A stretch of 64,000 nt of DNA, from the NCBI GenBank assembly GCA_016617855.1, contig JAECUM010003728.1:1-64000 (forward strand), given 5' to 3'. A program made the translations under genes and the position numbers. Source of the DNA: Megalonaias nervosa (Eukaryota; Mollusca; Bivalvia; Unionida; Unionidae). The notes below the pieces were generated by a model that worked only from the letters and a program-made list of their open reading frames with translations, had not been told where the DNA came from and did no database searches. Positions 21,581-32,002 of this stretch are shown one piece after another. How positions within the stretch are numbered: the stretch's first letter is position 1; each line of letters opens with the position of its first letter.

Positions 21581-22909
21581 ATGATATGCAAGTGCGATTG
21601 TGATAGAGATCTCTGCCTTGAGCAAAATAAAATTGTTACGTACTGTCGGAAATGCAGCAACAGAGAAATAATTGAAACAGGTATAGATATACATAAATTA
21701 TTTGGCAAATTACCAAAACCAAAAGGAGACTGGACATTACCAGGCCACAAATATACTGGATCATAGAATCCGCTAGATAAAACACTTAATGAAAACGATA
21801 ATCCATTACCAGGACAAGAGCCTTACAATCAAGTTGATGCAATAGCAATGCGTCATGGTGTCTGTTATCGTGAAAATGAACAAGATAAGCACGGCTGCGA
21901 TAAAGTAATGCTAGACGAACTTCGTGATATAAAACCTGTAAATATGCTAGAGTGTGTTGATAGAAGGCTGGTGCAGGGTTTTATTGGAACAAAATATAAA
22001 CTGGGTCTCGGAAAGTAATTGCATAATGATTTTGTATCAGAGCTACACAAACCTAAAAAAAGTTTTCGCGACTTAAAGCTGACAGAAATGACATTGACGA
22101 TATCTGGGCAATAGATTTAGTTGATGTGTCAGATCTTGCTCCGTTTAATAATAACAAAAAATATCTTTTTAACGTTGTAGATGTTTTTAGCAAATACGCG
22201 TTTAGTGTAACCGTTTCAAATAAGACAGGAACTTCGATAACTGATGCACTAAAACAAATAATAACAAGTACAGAAAGAAAGCCAAACAGAATCTAGACCG
22301 ATCACGGATCGGAGTTTTTTAATAACAAATTTGAGCAATTTTTGGAACAAAATAATATAAAAAATATGTTACAGGAAATGAAGGTAAGAGCGTTATCATC
22401 GAGTGATTTAATCGCACGCTAAACGAGCTGATACATAAACATTTGACAGCTAAAAATACAAATAAATATATTGACAATCTACAGCAAATTGTTGATAAAT
22501 AGAATAGCACGAAGCACAGATCAATAATAATGTCACCAAACGACGCAATTAAAAATCCGATATTAGCAAACGGAAACATGTACCGCAGACATTAATTTAA
22601 AGTTGGTGATAAAGTTAAAACTTCTCTGACGAAAAAACTTTTGAAAAAGGATTTGCTCAAAACTGGAGCGAAGAAGTATTTGTTGTTGATAAAGTTTTAC
22701 TGACAATACCAGTTACATATGCACTAAAAAATTTATTTGGTGAGCCTATAACTGGTAGTTTTTGCGAACAAGAACTTCAGAAAACTGAGCAAGATATATT
22801 TATTATTGAAAACGTTATTAGGATTAAAGGCAATAAAAGTTTAGTTAAGTGGCGTGGGTATAGCGATAAATTTAACAGCAGGGTACCAACTAAATCTATA
22901 TCTAAATAA
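21581..22909 (+). pseudogene. Zinc ribbon / PLA2-like segment joined to DDE integrase with chromodomain, copy 1
   Basis: From the ATG at 21581 (MICKCDCDRDL) the order is a Cys-rich ribbon (CKCDC...CRKC), a parvovirus-type phospholipase A2 motif (LPGHKYTG Ca loop; the HD dyad is changed, RHGVCY), then a retroviral-type integrase core: AIDLVDV (first Asp), TDHGSEF (second Asp), and a Glu in VIIE. The C-terminus has an SH3-like part (FKVGDKVKTS) and a chromodomain-like KWRGYSDKFNS ending just before 22909. Stops at about 21764, 22018, 22294, 22410 and 22500, plus frameshifts, break it. The integrase inserts the element; the PLA2 segment would help membrane passage. It is not certain whether the two were one polypeptide. 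Confidence 0.8.
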
Positions 22910-23168
22910 TATTGTTATAAATTTGCTCGTACTTTATCAGTACAGTTTTACATCTGATCGGCCTACACAACGATATTAAAAGTAATTTTCTTGCATTATC
23001 GACTGGCATTAAATTGAATGTTTTAAAAAAATAAAATCATATTTTATGCTCCTTTGCTAGCCCGTTATTTTCGGATTAAGAAAAGGTTTTATAAGTTGCC
23101 AAAATATTTGTTGCTCGGCAACATTAAAATTAAATTTTATTATTTTTTTGGCGATATGATACTTAACA
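22910..23168. other. Gap after the integrase, nothing recognised
   Basis: AT-rich sequence without a convincing frame. It may hold a decayed small gene. Confidence 0.3.
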
Positions 23169-23357
23169 TTATCTCGTCCAGTTGTCGGTCTGCTGTAATT
23201 TTTTTATTACCACATATACATCGTCTTGTTCTTCGTCATTGTTGTACAAAATGTCATCTTCTGTATAACCAACAGACTCACATTTTATATGGCGATAATA
23301 TCGCGGTGTAAAATTATCGTTAGCGTAAATATCAGCAAGTCGTTTCATGAAATCCAC
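23169..23357 (-). CDS. Small acidic ORF of unknown function
   Basis: A 62-codon open frame starts MDFMKRLADIYANDNF and contains the acidic stretch TEDDILYNNDEEQDD. It lies divergently from the next small plus-strand ORF with 35 bp between. There is no known domain. Copy 2 is cut before this point, so it has no second copy to confirm it. Confidence 0.3.
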   Translation of the reverse strand: MDFMKRLADIYANDNFTPRYYRHIKCESVGYTEDDILYNNDEEQDDVYVVIKKLQQTDNWTR

Positions 23358-23392
23358 ATTATAATATATTTGTGTCTAATTAATAACAATAA

Positions 23393-23705
23393 ATGACTAC
23401 AGGGACGAAATCTCCTGAGATAAAATATCATCAGAAAGTTGATATATTAAATTACAGAGAACTAGCCGCGGCAGTGCGAAAATGTTTATCAGGATACAGT
23501 TCTTATTCTGTTGACGTTATTGTAATGCAAGGTGACTCTGATAAAAATTTTCTAACATTAGCAGAAAAAAAATAAACTTAACGACAGTACGTTTATAACA
23601 TTAAAATTTGGTAAAGATGATGTTTTGATGTTCGCTTTTAATTGTCTTACCAAAACCGAGTTAGAAAATATAGTTGAAAATAAATCTGTCAAAGGTCGAC
23701 ATTGA
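23393..23705 (+). pseudogene. Small ORF of unknown function between integrase and polymerase
   Basis: The ATG at 23393 opens KSPEIKYHQKVDILNYRELA and runs 60 codons to a run of eight A near 23567. In the next frame the peptide continues with TFITLKFGKDDVLMFAFNC up to about 23705. The pattern is a single small gene of about 104 codons broken by a homopolymer change. Family not recognised. Confidence 0.4.
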
Positions 23706-24460
23706 CGTTGCTGATTTTTTTACACCATCTACAACATCTTTGACTCGCTGTGGATGAATTTTAAGGTGCTTTGCAGCAGTTGTTATTGATTTAAAATTTC
23801 TTTCGTCTCCAGTTTCAAGATTTATTAAAATAGTTGGTCTTTTGGAATTTTTAAAATTGGAACCATCAGAACCAACTCCTCGTTAGTGTTTTCTTTTGAT
23901 GTAACTAAATCTAGATTTTCAATCCTATTATCTGTTTTAATTTTGTTAATGTGATAATAACTAGATTATTTAAAATAACTCCGTTAAAGGTTTCGTAAAT
24001 AAACATATGTGCTTTATAACCAACCTAATATTTTTTTTTCCCACGAACTTCTGCATGTAAATAACCATCTTTATTCAAACTACCAACAACATTTTTGTTT
24101 TTCTATTTCTTACAATTCCTTTGTCAGAGGCCTCATACAGATCAAACACAGGATGCGGTTGAAATTCATCTTGCAATGCTAAATTTTCAGTATTATCATC
24201 GTTCATTGATCCGTTTACTATATAAACTACTTGTCCAGCTGGTATATTGCCGCAGAACAAAGTGTAAATAAAATATTTTCTAAGCATTTTAACTCTCTCT
24301 GTATCATTCCTGTAACACTTATCATCATTCCAGCTGGTGTTGATTTACCAAACGGTCTTTCATATCTCACGTGAATCACCGAATCAAGTGCATTTCATAA
24401 ATCGGGTGTACGTGATATTCTTCCTGTATTCTTCCTGTCAAACCAATATATATATATTTT
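23695..24460 (-). pseudogene. NUMOD4-HNH-NUMOD1 nuclease (homing-endonuclease type) relic
   Basis: Read on the minus strand: FDLYEASDKGIVRNRKTK (NUMOD4-like), KDGYLHAEV, AHMFIYETFNGVI, then HINKIKTDNRIENLDLVTS (HNH core, His and Asn pattern), and finally ITTAAKHLKIHPQRVKDVV (NUMOD1/IENR1-like DNA-binding helix). Upstream, GQVVYIVNGSMNDDNTENLA looks like a second, degenerate HNH half. Frames change several times. It lies convergent with the small gene before it and divergent from the polymerase. Such nucleases are mobile genes of phages and large DNA viruses; here it sits inside a Polinton. Confidence 0.65.
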
Positions 24461-24545
24461 CTATCATTATTTTATATAGCATTTTATATCTCTAATTAAA
24501 AATTTAAAAACACAAATTAAATATATAAAATATTATATAAATATA

Positions 24546-27500
24546 ATGCTAAAATTACGAGATATTGCTAAGAAGAGCCTTATAAAAGCAGAAAAAATTG
24601 CTACTGCATTTTTTGGTTATAACAGTAATAAATTTGATAATCAAAATATTTTAGCAAATATTTAACTCTATAAATTAATTTCATGTTCTGCATCCCATTG
24701 TAACGTGAGAACTTGCAGTTCATAAAGGTATCAAGCTAATAGTACAGTATCATGTTATTTTATCAAAGTTACATGCACTTCAAAAAGATATAATTGATAT
24801 AATCTTTGATAATGTAGATTTCACCAACAAGATTGCAGAACCATATCTAACGGCTAAATCACGAAAACTATTAGCTGGAACAAATATTTCCTCAGTCGCT
24901 GATGAACTACATCACGAAATAAATAAAAACTTGGAGGAATTTTCTGCATCAGGATCAGATTGGAAATTTGAAATGATAAGAGAAGTTTTATTTCACACAA
25001 TGAAATATAACGCACTTCGCGGTAGTTCTTACGTTGATCTCCCTCAAAAAAAAAAAAAAAAAAAAAAAAGTTGTATAAATGTCAAAAACAATAATAACGA
25101 ATGTTATCGTTGGGCAATTTTATCTGCTAGACATCCTCAAAATTGTAACTCCGACCGAATAGAGAAATATTTGCCGTACAAAGATGTGCTAAATTTTAAC
25201 GGAATATCTTTTCCAGTGGCAGAGAATCAGATACCAAAGTTTGAAAAACAAAACGATATCTCAGTAAATGTTTTCGGACTAAATGAAAAAGAAAATGTTT
25301 ACCCGAGATATATTTCAGCGACTGCTACACAAAAGACAATTAATTTATTATTGTATAAAGACATTACAACTGGATATAAACTTTCACGGCCTACTTGGCA
25401 GACAATATAATAAAAATAAAAGCAGGAAATATTTCTGTTACAGTTGTTTACAAGGTTTTTCTAAAGATGAAAAACTGCAAGAGCATCTCAAATACTGTGT
25501 TAACGTTCGAAGAATAACCATGCCAGGAGAGATAGAAAAAGTATTAAAATTTAAAAATTATAATCATAAACTAAGTATCCCGTTTACCATTTATGCTGCT
25601 TTCGAGTGTCTACGTGGTCCCGTTGCCGGCACAGAAAAAAACCAAATAAATCGAGTACAAGAAAAATATGACAACGTGTTCCCTGTGGAGCAGCTTATAA
25701 AGTAGCTTGTTGCGCTAACGATAATTTTTCAAGTCCAGTAAAGTTATACAGATGTATAAATGGCGAATCCAAAACAGCTCCAATGAAAATAACATCCAAA
25801 CAACTTGATTTTGATGAGGCAGTTAAATGTCATATCTGCGAGAGGTTGTTGCCAGAACAAAAAGTGCGCGTTCACTGTCGTCTAACCGGCCAGTATGGTG
25901 GAGCAGCTCATGACAATTGCAATTTAAAATTTTATGCGCCAGATTTTATTCCTGTAGCTTTATATAACTTTCGTGGCTATGATAGTCATTTCATTGTAGA
26001 ATTATTTGGCGATGAAGAAATTAAATCTAAACTAAAATTACATAATATAATAAAATGTATTCCAAACAATTTTGAAAAGTATGTCAGTCACTCTCAGCAA
26101 ATTAAGTTTCATTGACAGTCTGAATTTATGGCAGCACCATTAGATGAGCTGGTAAAAGTTGTAGCAGTTTCAATAATAAAGAAGGTTGCTTTGGTGAAAA
26201 CTACGTCTGACAAAAAAAGGTGTCTTTCCGTATGAGCATCTCGACAACTGGAGCAGATGTGATGAAACTTCTCTTCCTGATAACGATAAATTTTACTCGC
26301 CGCTACAAAATGAAAATATTACAGATGTCGGATAGAACTATGCACAAGATATTGGAATAAATTTAGTTGTAAAACATTTGATGATTATCATGATTAATAT
26401 TTGAAAACAGATGTATTACTACTAGAAGATGTTTTCGAGAGTTTTCGTAAAGTTAGTCATAAACATTATGGACTAGACCCCTGTTGGTATTATTCTGCAC
26501 CGGAATTGTCGTGGGATGCTCGGCTAAAAACAAGCAAGATGGAACTGGATCTCTTGACAGATGTAGATATGTTTAACTTTATTGAAAAAGGTATCAGAGG
26601 CGGAATTAGCGTTATAACAAAATATATGATGTAGCTAATAATAAATATCTGAGAAATTATGATAAAATTTTACCATCAAATTATATGTATTATCTGGACA
26701 CTGATAATTTGTATGGTTATGCAAGGTCATAGCCAATGCCGTGCAGTGGATTTCATTAGATAACTCCAGATCAATTTCTTAAAGAAACTGAGAGAATTCT
26801 CCCAAAAGATATCTGTTATTTTGTTGAAGTTGATCTCGATTATCCTAGTTCGTTACATGATCTACATAACGATTATCCGTTTTGTGCAGATACTATGATG
26901 ACAACAGCAAAAAAATCGATTGTTAATAAGCAAGTTCCAAATTTGTTAAATAAAAGAAATTACGTGATACATTACACAAATTTAAGACAAGCAGTGGATG
27001 CTGGAGTAATTCTGAGAAAAGTTCATCGCGAGTTAAAATTTAATCAATCGCGGCGGATGACAGATTATACTGATTTAAATACAAAACGTCGGGCTCTTGC
27101 TAAGACTGACTTTGAGAAAAAAAAATTCAGTTAATGAACAATTCCGTCTTCGGTAAGACGATGGAAAATATCAGAAAGCGAGTCAATATTGAACTTGTAA
27201 ACAATATAAATCGCAGAAATAAATATTAATTTTGTATATTTCTCTTGACTGATCGGATCTTTAAGGTTATCCTATTTCAGTATAAGATCATCTCTCAACT
27301 TTTCAAGATAATCAAAATATTTGCTGTTATCTGATTTAATAAGCGAGAGTTTTATTCTATCAAATTTACTAAAACAAATACCTGAAATGTCATCATTAAA
27401 TTCAATTGATAATTGCTGGTCATTAACCGTCAATTTTTAAATTTTGCTACTAACTCCATCCGCTAATGTTAAATTTTCAAACATATTTTTAATATTAGAA

Positions 27501-28335
27501 AAAATGAATTAAATATGATATTGAATATGTCACCAGTACTGGCATAGTGTCCAATAACTAGTGCATTAATCCCGTCCTCGCAATATCTCTTATCGTCAAA
27601 ATTACTTAGTCCACGTTTTATAATTGTATCTCTTTCAAATTAGTTAACGATGACGGTTTTGTCAATATGAAAACATTAAATGAAAATTTTGGTGCAATAC
27701 AGCGACGAAAGGAAAATTTAAAGTTAAATAAACCGATTTATGTTGGTGCAGCTGTACGTGATATATCATAGTGGCTTTTGTACGATTTTCACTATAAGTT
27801 TACCATAAAACAGTGGCCAGATTCGGAGTTGCTATTAACTGATACAGATTCGCTAGTTTATAATATAAAATGTGAGGATGTCTATCAAGGTATTTATAAA
27901 TACCGCGACCTATTTGATTTTTTCTGATTATCCAAAAAGTAGTGGATTTCATGATGATGCAAATAAAAAAGTTATTGGCAAGATGAAAGATTAATTTATG
28001 TTTGTGCCAGTTAAGGATTTATTGGAGTATGAAGTAAAATGTACTCCGTAATTTTAGATGACAATAAACTGACAAAAAAAGCAAAAGGTATTCCTCGTGG
28101 GTATGTGAAAAAATGTATTAAATTTGACGATTTTAAAGCAGCGCTAAACACCTACACTAATTTTATTAAAACAAATGTTATTGGAACAAATCATCACAAA
28201 CTTGAAAGAGATACAATTATAAAACGTCGACTAAGTAATTTTGACGATAAGAGATATTGCGAGGACGGGATTAATATAGTAGTTATTTGGACACTGTGCA
28301 GTACTGGTGACATATTCAATATCATATTTAATTAA
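24546..28335 (+). pseudogene. Protein-primed family B DNA polymerase, copy 1
   Basis: It starts at the ATG 24546 (MLKLRDIAKKSLIKAEKI). Recognisable parts are: N-terminal ECYRWAILSARHPQ; EKQNDISVNVFGLNE; the Exo I region IYAAFEC (the expected Asp is Ala); NFRGYDSHFI (Exo II); YLKTDVLLLEDVFES-like (Exo III); YLDTDNLYGYA (motif A); MNNSVFGKTMENIRKR (motif B); and LLTDTDSLVYNI (motif C, both Asp kept). Intact length would be about 1100-1200 residues. Stops, frameshifts, an A-run at 25047-25069 and a 419-bp inverted insert at 27222-27640 break it. It would replicate the element from a terminal protein. It ends shortly before a small ORF on the same strand. Confidence 0.9.
27222..27640 (-). repeat. 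Inverted duplicate of the polymerase 3' end, left arm
   Basis: This stretch is the reverse complement of about 28198-28620, with scattered substitutions. It sits inside the polymerase gene between motif B (GKTMENIRKR, LVNN) and the region before motif C. The two arms are separated by about 557 bp, so the DNA could fold into a large stem-loop. No target duplication is evident. Confidence 0.9.
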
Positions 28336-28620
28336 TTTTGTCTAATATTAAAAATAATGTTCGAAAATTTAACATTAGCGGATCGAGTTAGTAACAAAAT
28401 TAAAAAATTGATGGTTAATGACCAGAAATTATCAGCTGAATTTAATGATGACATTTCAGGTATTTGTTTTAGTAAATTTAATAGAACAAAACTCTCGCTT
28501 ATCAAATCAGATAGCAGCAAATATTTTGATTATCTTTAATAGTTGAGAGATGAGCTTATACTGAAATACGATAACCTTTTAGATCCGATCAGTCAAGAAA
28601 AATATATAAAAATTAATATT
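28198..28620 (+). repeat. Inverted duplicate of the polymerase 3' end, right arm
   Basis: The native location: it holds the last 45 codons of the polymerase and the first half of the following ORF. The arms differ at several points, including an extra base here near 28287 and TAATAG here against GAAAAG in the left arm. Confidence 0.9.
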
Positions 28621-28806
28621 GACCTTGACCGGTCGAAGGCTTTTGCAAAAGGTGGTAAGTATATTCTCACCAGGATAGCAATGAAAGAGTTATTTGAATG
28701 TCATCGAAAAGTAAGCGGAAAATTTAACTTTTATTTGTATAAACACGATAATAAATTATTCCTAATGTCTATTATTGAGTCATTAATAATAGGAGAAGAA
28801 AGATAA
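28357..28806 (+). pseudogene. Unknown ORF at the right end of Polinton copy 1
   Basis: A frame of 150 codons starts MFENLTLADRVSNKIKKLMV and ends IIESLIIGEER, interrupted only by tandem stops TAA TAG at 28537-28542. The inverted left arm of the duplication carries sense codons at that place. The content is helical and charged, with no known domain. Its tight spacing after the polymerase suggests co-transcription. Confidence 0.55.
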
Positions 28807-29537
28807 CTCTGTCTGTCTTCCTTGTATTTTGAAGGAGGATAACACTGTCTTCGAGCTGGCGTAATATTACAGGCAGCTCGGTTATTGTAATGCTTGTCTC
28901 TCATCATCGTTGAACGTCCAGTAATTGTTGAGGAAAGGAGATAAATTGTTAAAATCACCTGGAATCGAACAATAATAATTATAAGACCTCAGAATAAACA
29001 AATAAATGTCGTAATATGGTCTTATGAGAAACCAATGCTCTATATTGATTTCGTGTATGCAGCTTGACTAAAGACCACTTGCAGAATGCATTATCGATCG
29101 TCCAGACCGCAGAAGTCAGAAATAACCTTTTCTGTAATTTAAGGATCCAACATCTCATTTCGTTTCCTGTACATATGATTCTGGCTTGCTTGAGACAGCA
29201 CTTTCTCACCCATGCGACAGAGGAATCTAGCTGTTTTGCTAACATTACTTTTCTTATCTCAGTCTGGTTATCTCAGACAGGTCGTCTCAGTCAAGGTGTC
29301 CACGCTCTTGGAACTACTTTTTAAAAAAAAACCTTTGTTGTCTTCCCATATGCCTGACGTAACTGTTGTAAAATCAAACAACAACAACAAATATATAACT
29401 AAAATACATAGTAACTCAAGGTTAATCCATTTTTGAGAAATCACCATATAAATCATTTCGAGAGAGTGACAGACACACACTCGCACATGATGTCGAGCAT
29501 TGTGGTATTATGCTAGTTCGTTGCACACACCATGGTC
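28807..29537. other. Right flank of Polinton copy 1, no gene seen
   Basis: No terminal inverted repeat could be matched to the left end. Short open frames here overlap on both strands and show no motif. Confidence 0.35.
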
Positions 29538-29710
29538 AATTTTATCCTATATGCAGGCCTAGCTCAGTACATTTTCAGTTTAGCATCATTAAATGTAGCT
29601 AAAGCTACCAAACTATTTGTAAATGATTAGTGTGAAACAAATTATATACCGTTAGCTACATTTAATGACGCTGACCTGAAAATTTACTGTGGTACAGATC
29701 GGATAAAATT
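29538..29710. repeat. Hairpin MITE-like element, about 173 bp
   Basis: The ends are AATTTTATCC and its complement GGATAAAATT. The arms share ACATTTTCAG / AAATTTTCAG and CATTAAATGTAGCTAA over about 65 bp, with a few mismatches and a central loop near 29610-29640. No coding capacity. Confidence 0.75.
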
Positions 29711-30624
29711 CTCAATGCTGTGCGAAATGAACTATGACAGAAAACAACTGATTCATGCACAAAGACTATAGACCTATACCCTTCATAGCCTCCCAGCTCT
29801 CTTAACAACTGCAGAAAACTTAGCATCGGCCAGAAATGTGTTATGTCAAACATGGTTTATACTATTTTTGTTAAGCATCTCCATTGCGCCCGTGTTGAAT
29901 AAAAAATATACCTATAATACTTAATGACAAATAATGCACTTACCAGCCAGAAGGAATCATTTTTATCCTTCAACACATTAATCCTGCCATATTTCCAAGA
30001 CAGAAAATAAATTTTCAAAGAATCCACGAACTGAAAGTTTAGCACATGGTTATCCGTTGGGGTCCTTATTTGGAGGGTCTTTTATAAACAGGGGTAATTT
30101 TACAATCAATATTAATTACAACACAAGTATGCCACAAACAGTTTCACCTCCTCCAAAGAAAAGGAGAATTATATACGACAGTGACACGGAGCTATAAATT
30201 ATCCGTGAAAAACCCAAGCACTGACATTCATGCTACATGTAACTTTAATCTCCTATATGTTATCCTATAGTACAACAGAGCTGTTGTGCCAGTATAGTCT
30301 CATTATGTACAATATAATTTTCTAAATTGGAACTGATAAAAATTAAACATTTTTATGTGATAAATAATAACTATTTATTGTTAATTTCATATAACATCCA
30401 TATATTAAATGTGATAATACCTGAAAAATATGCAACGTTATGTGTTATTTTTTGAGGCTCACGCATACAAACTGTGTACTTCGGATGACACGTCACGCCA
30501 CAGTCCACATTAACATATTTGTATTAATGCACCACATGTAAACATTTGCGCGTGAACTATACTGCACAAGGGACGGTATTCTTTCTTACTTTAAATAATA
30601 ATATTGGGTGAGAAAAAGAATTTA
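29711..30624. other. Intergenic DNA, nothing recognised
   Basis: AT-rich, without a gene or a clear repeat. Confidence 0.4.
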
Positions 30625-30763
30625 CGTTGAGATTTGGAGCTAGACAAGGAAATCCCAGTCGCGGGGTTACATGACATGTCTCCCCACTCGGGCAGGCCTC
30701 GTGGGGAGACCAATAATGTAACCCCTTGACTGGGATTTCCTTGTCTCAGTCCAAACCCCAACA
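30625..30763. repeat. Hairpin MITE-like element, about 139 bp
   Basis: The arms carry GACAAGGAAATCCCAGTC and its complement GACTGGGATTTCCTTGTC, extended by GGGGTTACAT / ATGTAACCCC and TCTCCCCAC / GTGGGGAGA. It is GC-richer than its surroundings. Arm identity is high, so the copy may be young. Confidence 0.8.
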
Positions 30764-30934
30764 TAGATTCTATATGTGTTTTAACCAAAGGTAGAAATGT
30801 GTAAGATTGTAGATTTCGCGATTTATTTTATACTTTGATAATAATGTTTAAACAAAATCAAAAATGTATGCTGATCACTTATAGGAATTTCCCGTTAGTT
30901 AACTTTATAAAAATTTCCTCAAACATACATTTAT

Positions 30935-31200
30935 GAGGATGAGTCTGTAGTCCAGTGCTAAGGCGGATGACTCATACTCAAGGTCTTGAGTTCGATTCCC
31001 GTCACAGACAAATTGTCGATGGTGGCGGTATGATGCTATTTCTCTAATATAGTGGGGGTCCGCAACCTCATTTGCTCGAAATTCAACAGAAAAAATACAC
31101 TCTCCCACCATGTCACCACGTTGTGGGTGCACTTTTGCACTCTCCTGGGTTGATTATGGGGGAGGGTGTGCAGAAATCTGTTGAACGTAGAGAAGGTCCC
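30935..31200 (+). repeat. tRNA-derived SINE of a second family
   Basis: A tRNA-like head reads GTCTGTAGTCCAGTGCTAAG and a B box GAGTTCGATTCCCG near 30988-31001; the 3' CACAGACA pairs with the start. The anticodon loop would be CTCATAC. Non-tRNA body sequence follows (about 31010-31200), so it is a SINE or tRNA pseudogene rather than an active tRNA gene. Its body holds an inverted pair GAAATTCAACAGA / TCTGTTGAAC-like. Confidence 0.6.
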
Positions 31201-31208
31201 GTTTGTAT

Positions 31209-31380
31209 GTGCTGTCCTTAGAGATACTACCATAATTAAGTTTATATGTAACTGTGCTGTCCTTAGAGATAATACCATAGTTAAGTTTATATCTCACCGT
31301 GCTGTCCTTAGAGATAATACCATAATTAAGTTCATATGTAACTATGCTGTTCTTAGAGATAATACTATAATTAAGTTTAT
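31209..31380. repeat. 45-bp minisatellite, four copies
   Basis: The unit contains GCTGTCCTTAGAGATAATAC and AATTAAGTTTATATG. Copies start at 31211, 31256, 31301 and 31346, an exact 45-bp period. The array is cut by a SINE after the fourth copy and continues briefly at 31567-31590; a stray partial unit lies near 31641-31700. Confidence 0.9.
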
Positions 31381-31566
31381 TGGATTCGAGTCTCGGGCTC
31401 GGCCAATGTGGTTATGTGAGAAAGCTTGCCGGTAGCTTCTCGTGGGTCGTGGTTCTTTCCGGGTTCTCCCGGGTTCTTCCCCCACCATTAATACTGGCCG
31501 CCATGTATAGCCTATCTTGTGCTGAAAATGGCGTTAAACCCTATAACAACAACAACAACAACAACA
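31381..31566 (+). mobile_element. 5'-truncated SINE with 14-bp target duplication
   Basis: The insert begins in a B-box-like TGGATTCGAGTCTCGGG, has a core TTCTTCCCCCACCATTAATA then CTGGCCGCCATG, and ends GGCGTTAAACCCTATAACAA followed by (AAC)n. ATAATTAAGTTTAT stands on both sides (31367-31380 and 31567-31580). The core and tail resemble SINE cores common in mollusc genomes. Confidence 0.85.
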
Positions 31567-31797
31567 ATAATTAAGTTTATATGTACTCTCTGAACTAGCT
31601 GGAATGTCGTTTGGCAATCTAGGAGTTCACATGGGGTTATGCTGTCCTTAGAGCTAATGCTGTAAATATGCTACTATAATTAAGATTATGTGTTGTGTCG
31701 TCTATAAAAACATTCCTCGTTGAGGAATATTATTTTTATTTTTATTATTAATATTTTTACTATTAATATTTTTGTTATTTTAAACATATATTTACAG

Positions 31798-32002
31798 TAG
31801 TAAGAGGAAATGAGTTGTTTCTATCTCAGAGAAACCCTTCAACAACAAATATATTTCGTCACCTTATTTTGTGCTGTACAAAACTACATATTTTGTCACC
31901 TTATTTTGAGCTAAATAAAGGCTGGTGAAGAAAATGTCAAGATAGAAACGTTTTGGAGGGAGAAGGGGGTCTCTGAGATAGAAACCGCTTTTCCTCTTAC
32001 TA
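31798..32002. mobile_element. Hairpin MITE-like element, copy 2
   Basis: Same family as 10187-10391, in the opposite orientation. Ends are TAGTAAGAGGAAATGAG and CTTTTCCTCTTACTA; the internal direct repeats of CACCTTATTTTG are kept. Here too it touches SINE sequence on one side. Confidence 0.8.

Larger units (their letters stand above)
10392..28960 (+). mobile_element. Polinton/adintovirus-type (Maverick) element, copy 1, decayed
   Basis: An about 18.5-kb block carries, in order, two unknown minus genes, a fibre-like gene (-), ATPase, coiled-coil protein, penton, small Ala-rich protein, major capsid protein, pX-like protein, small basic protein, protease, zinc ribbon, PLA2/integrase, HNH relic (-), protein-primed DNA polymerase and a final unknown ORF. 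This combination defines Polintons and adintoviruses. Terminal inverted repeats were not found; the left end abuts a MITE and the right end is placed only by the last homologous ORF. Every gene has stops, frameshifts or insertions, so the copy is inactive. Confidence 0.9.

Noticed and set aside
30935..31010. Possible tRNA gene with CAT anticodon
   Set aside because: The acceptor pairs partly, but the anticodon stem is poor and SINE-like body follows.
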